Source: Halomonas sp. MCCC 1A13316 (lineage in GTDB: Bacteria > Pseudomonadota > Gammaproteobacteria > Pseudomonadales > Halomonadaceae). From it: 64,000 nucleotides of DNA. This document shows positions 29,933 to 38,963 of the stretch, piece by piece; position 1 is the first letter of the stretch; each line of letters begins with the position of its first letter. A program made the translations under genes and the position numbers. The notes under the pieces are model-generated. The model worked only from the letters and a program-made list of their open reading frames with translations. It was not told the origin of the DNA and made no database searches. The DNA lies in assembly GCF_014931605.1 (NCBI RefSeq), contig NZ_CP053382.1:2232001-2296000 (forward strand), given 5' to 3'.

Positions 29933-31231
29933 TCACGCTTGCGCGTCAGCGCGGCGACCGATACCACGATAGGTCAATCCCCAGCTGGCCACGTGGCTGG
30001 GATCGTAGATATTGCGACCATCCAGCAACAGGCGCTCACGCAGCAGTTCGGCCAGACGTGGCCAGTCCGGGTTCCAGTAGTGCTTCCACTCCGTGACCAG
30101 CATCAAGGCATCGGCCCCGTCGCAGGCGGCATAAGGATCGCCGTCAAACAGCGTCAGAAGCGGATGGTCTCCCACCGCGGCGCGCAGTGACGGTATCGCT
30201 GCCGGATCGTGCAGTTTCACCCGCACACCCTGGGCCCACAGCGCTTCGAGCAGGGTAAGCACCGGCGCGTGATCGATGCGCGCCGAGCCCGGTTTGAAGG
30301 CGGCTCCCCAGATCGCCAGGGTGCGCCCCTCGAGCTGTCCATGAAAGTGGGTCCAGAGCTTGCGGAAGAGCGTCTCCTTCTTCTGCTCGTTGATATCCAG
30401 CACTTGCTCGAGCAGCGCGGAATGGCGCCCGCTGGCCTCTTGAACATCGGCCAGACGCATCAGGTCACGGGAGAAGTGAGGCCCGCCGAAGCCACAACCG
30501 GGGTAGAGATATTCGTAGCCGATGCGCGAATCCGCCCCCATCCCCTGGCGCACGAACTCCACGTCGACGCCCAAGCTGTCGGCAAGCCCGGCGATCTCGT
30601 TCATGTAGCTGATTCGCGTAGCGAGCATGCCGATCGTTGCCAGCTTGGTCAGTTCGGCGGCCCGACGCGGCATCAGCTGGATCACGTCACGGCGTCGGTT
30701 GAACGCCCGTAGCAGCTCGCGCACCTGGGCCTCAGCCCGTTCGTCATCGCAACCCAGCAGCCAGCGCCCCGGACGGGTAAAGCTGGCCCATGCCCGTCCC
30801 TCCTCGATCATGTCGACCAAGGCGACCGCTCGGCGCCCGTTTCCGCCGAGCCGCGCTTCCAGCCGTTCGGTTTCACCGACGGGAAAGGTGGAGTTGTTGA
30901 CAAGGATCAACGGGCCTTGCTGCCGGGTGGCGATCTCGGCAACTAGTTCGTCGGCCTCATCGCGCTGTTCCGGCGATAGGGCAAGCCAGAGGATGTCGAT
31001 TCGCTCGCCAGGGTCGGCCCCTTCGCCGTTGGCCAGGCTCAGATTGCTCTGTTCGAACCCCTCCTCGAGACGCTCGAGCAGATCCGGCTCCCGCCGCAGC
31101 CAGTCGGCAGCCTGCAACGCCGGCCAGCGCATGCTGGCATGGGGTACCCAACGGACCTGGTGGCCGACCCAGGAGAGCGCGGCGGCGGCCGTAGCCGCCG
31201 CCAGCTCGCTACCATGAATTTGTATCCGCAT
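29933..31231 (-). CDS. UDP-glucose dehydrogenase homologue with degenerate active site
   Basis: A 432-residue protein aligned along its whole length with bacterial UDP-glucose 6-dehydrogenases, for example SRIGYEYLYPGCGFGG, RISYMNEIAGLAD and LVTEWKHYWNPDW. Key residues have changed. The NAD motif GxGxxG is GSELAA (7-12), with two glycines lost. The ribose-binding Asp after the second strand is Pro30. The catalytic Glu is Asp140. The Asn of the Lys-x-x-x-Asn pair is Ile200, though Lys196 stays. The nucleophile Cys in GGSCFPKD is His252 (GGPHFSRD). It is unlikely to oxidise UDP-glucose in the normal way. It starts 6 bp after galU and is probably translated with it. It may be a pseudoenzyme, a regulator or a UDP-sugar-binding protein. 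Confidence 0.78.
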   Translation of the reverse strand: MRIQIHGSELAAATAAAALSWVGHQVRWVPHASMRWPALQAADWLRREPDLLERLEEGFEQSNLSLANGEGADPGERIDILWLALSPEQRDEADELVAEIATRQQGPLILVNNSTFPVGETERLEARLGGNGRRAVALVDMIEEGRAWASFTRPGRWLLGCDDERAEAQVRELLRAFNRRRDVIQLMPRRAAELTKLATIGMLATRISYMNEIAGLADSLGVDVEFVRQGMGADSRIGYEYLYPGCGFGGPHFSRDLMRLADVQEASGRHSALLEQVLDINEQKKETLFRKLWTHFHGQLEGRTLAIWGAAFKPGSARIDHAPVLTLLEALWAQGVRVKLHDPAAIPSLRAAVGDHPLLTLFDGDPYAACDGADALMLVTEWKHYWNPDWPRLAELLRERLLLDGRNIYDPSHVASWGLTYRGIGRRADAQA

Positions 31232-31237
31232 GATGCT

Positions 31238-32128
31238 TTACTCCGCCTGGCTATAGCGAGCGAGCAGCTCGCGGAAACCCTCGCCGAAGCGAGGATGGCG
31301 GCGGCCATAGACCAGGGTGGCCTCGAGATAGCCCAGTTGGTGACCGCAATCGTAGGTCTTGCCGCGCATGCGCCAGGCATCGACACCGTCACGCTGACGC
31401 AGGGTCTCGATGGCATCGGTGAGCTGGATCTCGTTACCGGCGCCGGGTGGCGTTTCAGCCAGCAGCGGGAAAATACTGCCCGGCAGCGCGTAGCGCCCGA
31501 TCACGGCCAGATTGGAAGGTGCCTCCTCACGCGCGGGCTTCTCCACCACCCCGGCCAGTGCACAGGAATTTCCTGCGGTCGGAGTCTCGCCCTCCGGGCT
31601 CACGATGCCGTACTTGTGCACCTGCTCCCAGGGCACCTCCTCGACCATCAGTTGCGAGCGCCCGGTCGTCTCATAGGCTTCGAGCATGCCGGCCAGGTCA
31701 TTGCGCGGAAGACCCTCGTCGTCCACCAGCACGTCGGGCAGCAGCACGGCAAAGGGCTCGTCATCACCAATGACGGGGCGGGCGCAGAGTACCGCATGAC
31801 CTAACCCCAGCGGCTCGTGCTGGCGTACGCTGATGATGTTGACGTCGGCGGGCACGATGGCACGCAGTTCGTCGAGCAGCTCTTGCTTGTTCTTGGCCTC
31901 GAGGGTCGATTCGAGCTCATAGTGGGTGTCGAAGTGGTTCTCGATGGCGCTTTTGCTGGCATGAGTTACCAGCACGATGTCACGGATACCCGCCTTTACC
32001 GCCTCATTGACCACGTACTGGATCACGGGGCGGTCGACGATGGTGATCATTTCCTTGGGAATCGCCTTCGAAGCCGGCAAACAGCGGGTGCCGAATCCGG
32101 CGACGGGCAGTACGGCCTTGCGAATCAT
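31238..32128 (-). CDS. galU: UTP--glucose-1-phosphate uridylyltransferase GalU
   Basis: A 296-residue GalU making UDP-glucose from glucose-1-phosphate and UTP. The nucleotide-binding loop GFGTRCLPASKAIPKEM follows MIRKAVLPVA, and VNEAVKAGIRDIVLVTHASK, VRQHEPLGLGHAVLCARP and GVVEKP segments are typical. The start is the methionine preceded by AAGGAAGG; a longer in-frame reading upstream runs antisense to ubiG and is not supported. First gene of the minus-strand block, divergent from ubiG by 168 bp. UDP-glucose feeds lipopolysaccharide and exopolysaccharide synthesis. Confidence 0.95.
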   Translation of the reverse strand: MIRKAVLPVAGFGTRCLPASKAIPKEMITIVDRPVIQYVVNEAVKAGIRDIVLVTHASKSAIENHFDTHYELESTLEAKNKQELLDELRAIVPADVNIISVRQHEPLGLGHAVLCARPVIGDDEPFAVLLPDVLVDDEGLPRNDLAGMLEAYETTGRSQLMVEEVPWEQVHKYGIVSPEGETPTAGNSCALAGVVEKPAREEAPSNLAVIGRYALPGSIFPLLAETPPGAGNEIQLTDAIETLRQRDGVDAWRMRGKTYDCGHQLGYLEATLVYGRRHPRFGEGFRELLARYSQAE

Positions 32129-32296
32129 GGTGCCTTCCTTGTCGGTTGGTGAAAGATCGGTCGGTGAATGAAACTCCCCGGGCCTGTCCTTAGATTCCGT
32201 CATGGGAAAGCCCGGGCAGCTACGGGTACAATACGCATGATACCGAAGGTAAAGAATGTTGCCAGGGTGCCAGACCAATTGACACGGAGAGACCAC

Positions 32297-33016
32297 ATGA
32301 GCGCAACCCTCCACCACAACGTCGACCAGGCTGAGATCGCCAAGTTCGAGGCTCTGGCCAGCCGCTGGTGGGATCCGCACAGCGAATTCAAGCCGCTGCA
32401 CGACATCAATCCGCTGCGCCTCGATTTCATCGATGCCCGCTGTGGGTTGGCCGGCCGCAGCGTGCTCGACGTCGGTTGTGGCGGTGGCATCCTGGCCGAG
32501 GCCATGGCACATCGCGGCGCCCGGGTCACCGGTATCGACATGGGCGAGGCGCCACTCGGTGTGGCACGCCTGCATGCCATGGAGAGCGGGGTTGAAGTGG
32601 AGTATCGCCAGGCCAGTGCCGAGACCATGGCCTCCGAACAGCCCGGCGAGTACGATGTGGTGACCTGCCTCGAGATGCTCGAGCATGTACCCGATCCCGG
32701 TTCGGTCATCCAGGCCTGCGCCACGCTGGTCAAGCCTGGAGGGCACCTGTTCTTCTCGACCATCAATCGCAACCCCAAGGCCTATACCCTGGCCATCGTC
32801 GGGGCCGAGTACCTGCTGCGGATGTTGCCCCGCGGCACCCATGAGTATCGCAAGTTCATTCGCCCCGCCGAGCTGGCCGGCTGGTGTCGTGAACATGGGC
32901 TTTCCGTGCGCGAGCAGAGCGGCCTGGTCTACAACCCGCTGACGCGCCGCTATCGGCTCTCGACGCGCGACGTCTCGGTCAACTACATGATGCATTGCCG
33001 CCGAGAGACGGCATGA
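32297..33016 (+). CDS. ubiG: Ubiquinone biosynthesis O-methyltransferase UbiG
   Basis: A 239-residue SAM-dependent O-methyltransferase acting twice in ubiquinone synthesis. Landmarks: [20 protein letters not shown] (UbiG opening, seen as [12 protein letters not shown]), SAM motif [27 protein letters not shown] and the [11 protein letters not shown] segment. The start follows ACACGGAGAG. A TACAAT at 32227-32232 could be a -10, but the -35 is poor. It overlaps mupP by 4 bp (ATGA). The ubiG-mupP-yciK set is conserved in Pseudomonas. Confidence 0.95.
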   Translation: MSATLHHNVDQAEIAKFEALASRWWDPHSEFKPLHDINPLRLDFIDARCGLAGRSVLDVGCGGGILAEAMAHRGARVTGIDMGEAPLGVARLHAMESGVEVEYRQASAETMASEQPGEYDVVTCLEMLEHVPDPGSVIQACATLVKPGGHLFFSTINRNPKAYTLAIVGAEYLLRMLPRGTHEYRKFIRPAELAGWCREHGLSVREQSGLVYNPLTRRYRLSTRDVSVNYMMHCRRETA

Positions 33017-33675
33017 CGACTCAGCCCCAAGCACTGCTGTTCGACCTCGACGGCACGCTGGTCGACACTGCGCCGGACCTGGCACGGGCGACCAATGCCT
33101 TGCGCGCCCATCATGGACTCGAACCGCTGCCCTATCCGCTGATCCGCGCGCAGGTCTCGAACGGCGGCAGCGCCCTGGTCGCCCTGGCACTGGGGATCGA
33201 TCAAGCGCACCAGGACCATGACGTGGCACGTCAGTATCTGCTCGATGCCTATGGTGAGGCGCTGGCCGTGGAGAGCTGCCTTTTCCCCCATCTCGATCGC
33301 CTGCTGGGCAGTTGGGAAGCCAGGGACCGTCCTTGGGGGATCGTTACCAACAAGCCACGCGCCTATGCGGCACCTCTGGTCGAAGCGCTCGAGCTGACGC
33401 CGGGAGCGCTGCTGTGCGCCGACGACCTGCCGCAGCGCAAACCGGCCCCGGAGCCGCTGTGGGCCGCCGCCGAGCAATTGGCGGTACCGCCCGAGCAGTG
33501 CTGGTATGTGGGGGATCATTTGCGCGACATGCAGGCGGCCCGTGCCGCCGGCATGGTCGCCGTGGCCGTCGGCTACGGTTATATCGAGGAAGGTGAGGAT
33601 TACCGGGAGTGGCCGGCCGACCTCTGGTTCGAGACCTGCGAGGCCTTGGTCGAGGCCCTGCTCGAACCCGCCTGA
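33013..33675 (+). CDS. mupP: HAD-family phosphatase, probable N-acetylmuramic acid 6-phosphate phosphatase MupP
   Basis: A 220-residue HAD hydrolase. Motif [14 protein letters not shown] holds the nucleophile Asp. Motif II is TNKP and motif III/IV are [12 protein letters not shown] and [12 protein letters not shown]. It would be called phosphoglycolate phosphatase by general similarity. In Pseudomonas the gene directly after ubiG and before the YciK dehydrogenase is MupP, which dephosphorylates MurNAc-6-P in cell-wall recycling. The same context here favours MupP. Start overlaps the ubiG stop. Convergent with yciK. Confidence 0.75.
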   Translation: MTTQPQALLFDLDGTLVDTAPDLARATNALRAHHGLEPLPYPLIRAQVSNGGSALVALALGIDQAHQDHDVARQYLLDAYGEALAVESCLFPHLDRLLGSWEARDRPWGIVTNKPRAYAAPLVEALELTPGALLCADDLPQRKPAPEPLWAAAEQLAVPPEQCWYVGDHLRDMQAARAAGMVAVAVGYGYIEEGEDYREWPADLWFETCEALVEALLEPA

Positions 33676-33706
33676 TACGGCTCAGGCAGGCCCGCGCAGC
33701 CATTTG

Positions 33707-34462
33707 TCACTTCGGCTGGGCGTCGAAGCGCTCGCCATTATGTCCGCGGCTGTCCGGTCCCATCAGCCACAGGTAGGTGGGCATGATCTCTTCCGGCGTG
33801 CGCAGGGTATTCGGGTCCTCCCCCGGATAGGCATTGACGCGCATCGCCGTGCGAGTCGCCCCTGGGTTGAGCGAGTTGACACGCAGCGTACCCAGGTGCT
33901 CAACCTCGTCGGCCAGGACTTCCATGAAGCCCTCGGTGGCGAACTTAGACACGGCATAAGCGCCCCAGAACGCGCGCCCTTTGCGCCCGACGCTGGATGA
34001 GGTGAACACAACCGACGAATCGGGCGAGGCCTGCAAAAGCGGCAGCAGAGCCTGAGTCATCCAGATCGGCCCGTTGATATTGACCTGCATCACCTGATCC
34101 CACAGCTCCGGATTGTACTGCTCGAAAGGCGTGATGCGCCCCAACAATCCAGCGTTATGCAGAACCCCATCGAGGCGACCGAACTCCCTGTCCAGGGTCT
34201 CGGCCATGTCGTGGTAATCCTTGTGCGTAGCGCCTTCGAAATTGAGCGGAAAAATGGCCGGTTGCGGACCACCGTCAGCTTCGATCTCGTCATAGACCTT
34301 TTCCAGCTTGCTGATCGTGCGGCCCAGCAGAATCACCGTAGCGCCATGGCGAGCGAAGGCCAGGGCGGCCGCACGACCGATACCATCACCGGCCCCCGTC
34401 ACGAGGATGATGCGATCGGAAAGTAGATCGGCGGGCGCCACATAGTCGATCTTGCAGGTCAT
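33707..34462 (-). CDS. yciK: YciK-type short-chain dehydrogenase
   Basis: A 251-residue SDR oxidoreductase. The NAD(P) motif is TGAGDGIGRAAALAFA. The central GVLHNAGLLG (NNAG equivalent), Ser in VFTSSSVGRKGRA and the Tyr-x-x-x-Lys of WGAYAVSKFA are visible, followed by RVNSLNPGATRTAMR. Family members act on unknown carbonyl substrates. It is 27 bp downstream of cpoB on the minus strand, so it may be read through from the tol-pal cluster, while its usual neighbours ubiG and mupP face it on the plus strand. The strand arrangement differs from the Pseudomonas ubiG-mupP-yciK row. Confidence 0.85.
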   Translation of the reverse strand: MTCKIDYVAPADLLSDRIILVTGAGDGIGRAAALAFARHGATVILLGRTISKLEKVYDEIEADGGPQPAIFPLNFEGATHKDYHDMAETLDREFGRLDGVLHNAGLLGRITPFEQYNPELWDQVMQVNINGPIWMTQALLPLLQASPDSSVVFTSSSVGRKGRAFWGAYAVSKFATEGFMEVLADEVEHLGTLRVNSLNPGATRTAMRVNAYPGEDPNTLRTPEEIMPTYLWLMGPDSRGHNGERFDAQPK

Positions 34463-34489
34463 CTTGACTCCTTGGACGGTACCAGTCCC

Positions 34490-35260
34490 CTACAGGGACT
34501 GGCGCAGGAAATCGTTGGCAAGCCCGGCAGCACTACTGTCGGGGTAATCGTCACGCACGCGCTCGAGCAGCCCGCGACTCGCTTCGATTTCGCCCTGCCG
34601 TGCCTTGATCAGGCCCAGCTTGTACAGAGCATCGGGTACCTTGCTGCTCTGGGGGAAATTGTCGATGACTTGACGAAAGGCGGTTTCCGCCTGGTCCAGG
34701 TTGGCTTCCGCCGAGTGCAGCTCGCCCAGCCAGTAATAGCCGTTGGCGGTCAGGTTGGTGTCGGGATAGTCCTGCACGAAGGCGTTGAAAGCCGCGATCG
34801 CCTCATCGAACTGGCGCGCCTGCACCTTGGCGAAGGCAGACTGGTAGGCACTTTGCGCATCGGGGCTATTGCCGCTCGGCGAAGGCGTCTGCGCCACCTG
34901 TCGAGCCGACTCCTCATCAACCGGCGGGTTTGCTTCGATCCCGGCATTGCCGGCCATCAGCCGCTCATCCAGGTCGAGATACTGCTGGCGGGTCTGGCTG
35001 CGTAACTGCTCCAACTGATGGCGCAACTCCTCGATCTGACCACGCAGCTGCTGGATCTCGCGCTGATGCTCCTGCAACTGGTTGTACATCACCAGACTGC
35101 CACCGGCTTCTTCACGTACCTCGGCCTGTTCAAGGAACCCCCGCGGCTGTGCGGTGCGGTCTTCGACGATCGGACGCTGCTGGGCTTCTACAAGGCTTAT
35201 CACGGACAGCGGGAGCACCAAGGCTCCCGCGCCGCACAGCCTTTTCAGACTGTGTCTCAT
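34490..35260 (-). CDS. cpoB: Cell division coordinator CpoB (YbgF)
   Basis: A 256-residue periplasmic protein with a signal peptide (about 1-26, ending VEAQQ). A coiled-coil trimerisation segment (about 60-95) follows, then tetratricopeptide-like repeats (about 135-256: AYQSAFAKVQARQFDEAIAAF, GYYWLGELHSAEANLDQAE and related units). CpoB links peptidoglycan synthesis with Tol-mediated outer-membrane constriction during division. It is the last Tol gene, 36 bp after pal, the normal order. The Ser/Gly/Pro-rich linker between the coiled coil and TPR region is as in homologues. Confidence 0.93.
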   Translation of the reverse strand: MRHSLKRLCGAGALVLPLSVISLVEAQQRPIVEDRTAQPRGFLEQAEVREEAGGSLVMYNQLQEHQREIQQLRGQIEELRHQLEQLRSQTRQQYLDLDERLMAGNAGIEANPPVDEESARQVAQTPSPSGNSPDAQSAYQSAFAKVQARQFDEAIAAFNAFVQDYPDTNLTANGYYWLGELHSAEANLDQAETAFRQVIDNFPQSSKVPDALYKLGLIKARQGEIEASRGLLERVRDDYPDSSAAGLANDFLRQSL

Positions 35261-35296
35261 GCTTCACTCCCTTGGCGCGCGGTTGCGCCAGTTCGC

Positions 35297-35845
35297 TCAG
35301 TAGGCAAACACAACGCGGCGATTCTGGGCACCGGCTTCCTCGCCACTGCCACGCACCGCCGGACGCTCTTCGCCATAGCTGACTACCTCGAGCTGTGACG
35401 GAGAGACGCCCTGCACTTCGAGGAAGCGCTTCACCGAGTTGGCACGCCGCTCACCCAGGGCCATGTTGTACTCGCGCGTGCCGCGCTCATCGGTATGGCC
35501 CTGCAGGACGACACGAGCACTGCCGCTGGAGCGCAGGAAGCGGGCGTGGGCTACCAGTACCGACTCGAATTCCGGGCGGATGCTGTCGCGGTCGTAATCG
35601 AAATAGATGGTGCGAACATCGGGGATACGCCCATCGGCTTGCTGGCCGGCGCGATCGCCGCTGACACCGGAGCCACTGACCTGGCCCGAGCCGGCGGTAC
35701 CGGTACCGACACCGCCATTGGCGCCGGTGCCGGAGCCGGAGCCGTCCATGGACCCGTCACGGCTTCCCCCGGTGCTCGAACAGCCGGCAACCAGAGCCAG
35801 GGACAGGGCTATTGCCAGGGTTCTGGCATGCGACTTGAATTGCAT
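35297..35845 (-). CDS. pal: Peptidoglycan-associated lipoprotein Pal
   Basis: A 182-residue lipoprotein. The signal ends in a lipobox at VAGCSSTGG. A Gly/Ser-rich linker of about 55 residues follows. The OmpA-like peptidoglycan-binding domain starts at TIYFDYDRDSIRPEF and contains LQGHTDERGTREYNMALGER and SYGEERPAVRG, with the residues that bind meso-diaminopimelate. The start at the methionine preceded by GAGGAG is preferred over a GTG 15 bp upstream. It lies 37 bp after tolB and 36 bp before cpoB. Confidence 0.95.
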   Translation of the reverse strand: MQFKSHARTLAIALSLALVAGCSSTGGSRDGSMDGSGSGTGANGGVGTGTAGSGQVSGSGVSGDRAGQQADGRIPDVRTIYFDYDRDSIRPEFESVLVAHARFLRSSGSARVVLQGHTDERGTREYNMALGERRANSVKRFLEVQGVSPSQLEVVSYGEERPAVRGSGEEAGAQNRRVVFAY

Positions 35846-35882
35846 CGTCAAACTCCTCACAGGATTCGAGTGACACGTACCG

Positions 35883-37178
35883 TTAGTTCAAGAATGGTGA
35901 CCATGCAGGTTCGCGCACGTCACCCCGAGCCGAAGGCAGCCGATAGGACGCTCGCCCATCAGCCGACACGGCCCCCAACACCCCGCTGTTACCTTGCTGG
36001 GTGGCGAAGATTACCATGGTCCCGTTGGGCGCAACACTAGGGGACTCGTCACCCCGAGAGTCGCTGAGAACGACCAGGCGGCCGGAATCCAGATCCTGTC
36101 GCGCCACTTGATAACCATTGTTGCTGCGATGAATCAGGAACAGCGTCTCACCATCCGGTGAGACGCGTCCACGCGCATTGTAATTGCCCGTGAACGTCAA
36201 GCGTTCGGCCTCGCCGCCGCCGAAGCTGTAGCGATAGATTTGCGGCCCCCCGCTGCGATCCGAGGTGAAGACCAGGCTGCGCCCGTCAGGTGCCCAGGAG
36301 GGCTCGGTATCGATGCTCGAACTGTTGGTGATACGTTCGAGATTACGTGAACCAACGTCCATCACATAGATGTCCGGCTGTCCATCCTTCGACAGGGTCA
36401 TGGCCAGGCGCCGTCCATCGGGCGACCAGGCAGGAGCTCCATTGATTCCGTCGAACGAGGTCAACCTGGTCCGCTGCCCGGTGTTCACGTCCTGCACGTA
36501 GATCGCCGGCCGCTCGGTCTCGAAGGAGACGTAGGCCAGTCGACGGCCATCCGGCGACCAGGACGGCGACAGAATCGGCTCGCGCGAATTCAGTACTTGC
36601 TGGCTGTTGTGGCCATCGGCATCGGCAACGTAGAGAGCGAACTGAGCGTCGTCACCGGTACCCTGTGCAGTGACATAGGCAATGCGGGTCGAGAAGGCCC
36701 CGCGGATGCCGGTGATGGCCTCGAAGATCTGATCACTGACAAAATGAGCGACGGCACGCAACTCGTTAGCGCCACCAGTGACGTTCTCGCCGAGCAAGCG
36801 GCGCTGTCCGCTGACGTCCATCAGTTCGTAGCGTATGCGATAGCCGTCGGCGCCACGACTGACCTGGCCCACTACCAGATAGCGTACGTCTAGCGCACTC
36901 CACTGGCCGTAACGAACCTGGTCGCCTGAACTGGGGCGGTCGTACATGGCTTCACGCGGCAGCGGCTCGAAGTAGCCGCTGCGCTGCAGATCATCACTGA
37001 TGATCTGGGCCACGTCCTCGGGTAATTCCCCGCCATCAGCCGCGAACGGCACGATAGCGATGGGAGTAGCCCGATCGCTGCCACGGGTGATCTCGATGGT
37101 CAGGTCGTCCTGTGCATGAGCGAGCGCACCGAACATCAGCAACACGGCACTCAGCCAGAGGGTCATCAGGGCTTTCAT
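35883..37178 (-). CDS. tolB: Tol-Pal system periplasmic protein TolB
   Basis: A 431-residue TolB with a signal peptide (about 1-22, cleaved after AHAQD). An N-terminal alpha/beta domain (about 23-160) precedes a six-bladed beta-propeller built of repeated [42 protein letters not shown] units. It binds Pal and is displaced by TolA, transmitting energy to the outer membrane. The ATG overlaps the tolA stop by one base (TGATG), so the two are coupled. Confidence 0.95.
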   Translation of the reverse strand: MKALMTLWLSAVLLMFGALAHAQDDLTIEITRGSDRATPIAIVPFAADGGELPEDVAQIISDDLQRSGYFEPLPREAMYDRPSSGDQVRYGQWSALDVRYLVVGQVSRGADGYRIRYELMDVSGQRRLLGENVTGGANELRAVAHFVSDQIFEAITGIRGAFSTRIAYVTAQGTGDDAQFALYVADADGHNSQQVLNSREPILSPSWSPDGRRLAYVSFETERPAIYVQDVNTGQRTRLTSFDGINGAPAWSPDGRRLAMTLSKDGQPDIYVMDVGSRNLERITNSSSIDTEPSWAPDGRSLVFTSDRSGGPQIYRYSFGGGEAERLTFTGNYNARGRVSPDGETLFLIHRSNNGYQVARQDLDSGRLVVLSDSRGDESPSVAPNGTMVIFATQQGNSGVLGAVSADGRASYRLPSARGDVREPAWSPFLN

Positions 37179-38482
37179 CAGCGTACATCTCCCGGTGTGA
37201 ATCGCAGATTGAACTGGCGGAAGTCACGTTGCGCCATTGGCGGCAATTGGCGCAGCTCGTTGAACGGTGCAGCAGCCTCCACTGCCTGAATTGCGGAGCG
37301 ATCGAAGCTACTGTCTCCGCTGCTCTGGGTAATGGTAGCGCCAAACAACTCGCCCGAGGGACCCAACTGCACCTGAACGGTAGCGGCGAAGCTGCCGCTG
37401 GCCCCGGGCGGGATCACCCAGGCCTGCTCCACAGCGCGGCGGACCAGGTTGATGAAACTATTGGCCGCCTCCTGGCCCTGCCGGGCGTTGGCCACGCTAT
37501 CCGACTCACCTTCAATGGCCCGCTCGAGCCCTTGAGACGCTGCCTCGGCCGCGCGTCGTGCTTCTTCCTCGCGCTGGCGTTGTGCTTCCGCCTCGGCTTC
37601 GCGTTGGCGTTGTGCTTCCGCCTCGGCTTCGCGTTGGCGTTGAGCTTCCGCTTCGGCCTCGCGTTGGCGTTGAGCTTCCGCCTCGGCCTCGCGTTGGCGT
37701 TGAGCTTCCGCCTCGGCCTCGCGTTGGCGTTGAGCTTCCGCCTCGGCCTCGCGCTGGCGTTGAGCTTCCGCCTCGGCTTCGCGTTGGCGTTGAGCTTCCG
37801 CCTCGGCCTCGCGTTGGCGTTGAGCTTCCGCCTCGGCTTCGCGTTGGCGTTGAGCTTCCGCCTCGGCTTCGCGTTGGCGTTGAGCTTCTGCCTCAGCCTC
37901 TTGCTGACGACGTGCTTCTTCTTCGGCGCGCCGCTGCTCCTCGAGCTGCCGCTGTCGCTCGGCTTCCTCGGCCGCTTCCTGCTGACGCTGGCGTTCGGCC
38001 TCTTGTTCCTCGCGTAGCTGGGCCTGTCGCTCGGCTTCCTCGGCGCGCCGCTGTGCTTCTGCCTCGGCCTCCTGCCTGGCCTCCTGCAGGCGACGAGCCT
38101 CTTCCTCACGTGCCGCCTGCTCCTGCTCGGCCTGACGCGTCTGCTCCTCGGCCTCGGCCTGCCGGGCCTCTTCCTCCTGACGTGCATCTTCCTCGGCCTG
38201 CTGCGCCTCTTCCTTCTGGCGAGTTTCCTCCTCGGCCTGGCGAGCCGCAGCACGCGCGCGGGCCTCCTCGGCGCGCTGTGCCTGGTCGGTGGTGGTCTCG
38301 GTGCTGATCAGCGTAGCCTGGACAATCGAGGTCGTCTCGGACTCCGGCTGACGCTGGGGCAGGCTTATCGTGCTGATCACCACGACCAGCACATGCAGAC
38401 CAATGGCCAGCAGCACAGGCACGCCATAGCCAACACGACCCTTCTTTCGGGGGGCAGAGGAACCCCGCTGACGTCGAGCCAT
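37178..38482 (-). CDS. tolA: Tol-Pal energy-coupling protein TolA with long repeat-rich domain II
   Basis: A 434-residue TolA: N-terminal transmembrane helix (about 18-38, [17 protein letters not shown]), a long helical domain II (about 45-330) of Glu/Ala/Gln/Arg-rich sequence, and the globular domain III (about 340-434, including [20 protein letters not shown]). Domain II contains eleven perfect 10-residue units ([10 protein letters not shown]) encoded by a 30-bp tandem repeat. Domain II spans the periplasm in the resting complex. The methionine preceded by GGAGA is chosen, 13 codons inside the longest reading. It stands 31 bp after tolR. Confidence 0.93.
   Translation of the reverse strand: MARRQRGSSAPRKKGRVGYGVPVLLAIGLHVLVVVISTISLPQRQPESETTSIVQATLISTETTTDQAQRAEEARARAAARQAEEETRQKEEAQQAEEDARQEEEARQAEAEEQTRQAEQEQAAREEEARRLQEARQEAEAEAQRRAEEAERQAQLREEQEAERQRQQEAAEEAERQRQLEEQRRAEEEARRQQEAEAEAQRQREAEAEAQRQREAEAEAQRQREAEAEAQRQREAEAEAQRQREAEAEAQRQREAEAEAQRQREAEAEAQRQREAEAEAQRQREAEAEAQRQREAEAEAQRQREEEARRAAEAASQGLERAIEGESDSVANARQGQEAANSFINLVRRAVEQAWVIPPGASGSFAATVQVQLGPSGELFGATITQSSGDSSFDRSAIQAVEAAAPFNELRQLPPMAQRDFRQFNLRFTPGDVR
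37571..37900 (-). repeat. 11-unit 30-bp tandem repeat inside tolA
   Basis: A unit of 30 bp (plus-strand form GCGTTGGCGTTGAGCTTC followed by 12 bases) occurs eleven times without interruption. The copies differ by one or two bases, mostly synonymous (GCC/GAA-type third positions). It keeps the reading frame because 30 is a multiple of three. This is a likely slippage hotspot that can lengthen or shorten the TolA helical domain. Confidence 0.95.
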
Positions 38483-38513
38483 CACGTCTCCTACCTTCCT
38501 GATCAAAGGGCTC

Positions 38514-38951
38514 CTAATCACGCGGCGGCGGCTCGGAAATCAACCCGACATTGGCCACACCGGCCACCTGCAGGGTGCTCATCAGGGTCACGATTTCGCC
38601 ATAGGGCACGTAGCGGTCGCCGCGCACCATGACCTGCGTACCGGGCTGACGATCGAGCAGGATGATCACGCGCTCACCAAGTTCATCGAGCTCCACGCTC
38701 GTCTCTTCCCCGCCGACCGACAGGAAATAGCCTCCCTCGCGATCCACCGACACGATGATCGGATCCTGGTTTTCCTCGGTCTCGATCGGCTCTGACGTGA
38801 CCTGGGGCAACTCGACCTGCACGCCCTGGGTCAGCATCGGCGCGGTGATCATGAAGATGACCAGCAGTACGAGCATGACGTCGATGAAGGGAACGACATT
38901 GATCTCCCCCATCGGCTTGCGGCGCCCACTGCGATTGAACGGTCCATGCAT
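38514..38951 (-). CDS. tolR: Tol-Pal system protein TolR
   Basis: A 145-residue TolR. One transmembrane helix (about 21-40) holds the critical Asp in VPFIDVMLVLLVIFM. An ExbD-like periplasmic domain follows (to 145). TolR with TolQ forms the proton-driven motor that energises TolA. The sequence opening MGEINVVPFIDVMLVLLVIF matches the family. It starts 12 bp after tolQ. Confidence 0.95.
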   Translation of the reverse strand: MHGPFNRSGRRKPMGEINVVPFIDVMLVLLVIFMITAPMLTQGVQVELPQVTSEPIETEENQDPIIVSVDREGGYFLSVGGEETSVELDELGERVIILLDRQPGTQVMVRGDRYVPYGEIVTLMSTLQVAGVANVGLISEPPPRD

Positions 38952-38963
38952 GTCGCGACTCCC

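Noticed and set aside
32129..33229. Upstream extension of galU by over 360 codons
   Set aside because: It runs antisense to ubiG and has no GalU-like sequence. The methionine of MIRKAVLPVAG with AAGGAAGG is the correct start.
37571..37900. Possible CRISPR array from regular 30-bp repeats
   Set aside because: The units are directly contiguous with no spacers, lie in frame inside tolA and encode its helical domain.
37112..38017. Leu/Phe/Ala-rich repetitive plus-strand frame with LALSFRLG repeats
   Set aside because: It is the antisense translation of the 30-bp tolA repeats. It resembles membrane segments only through base composition.
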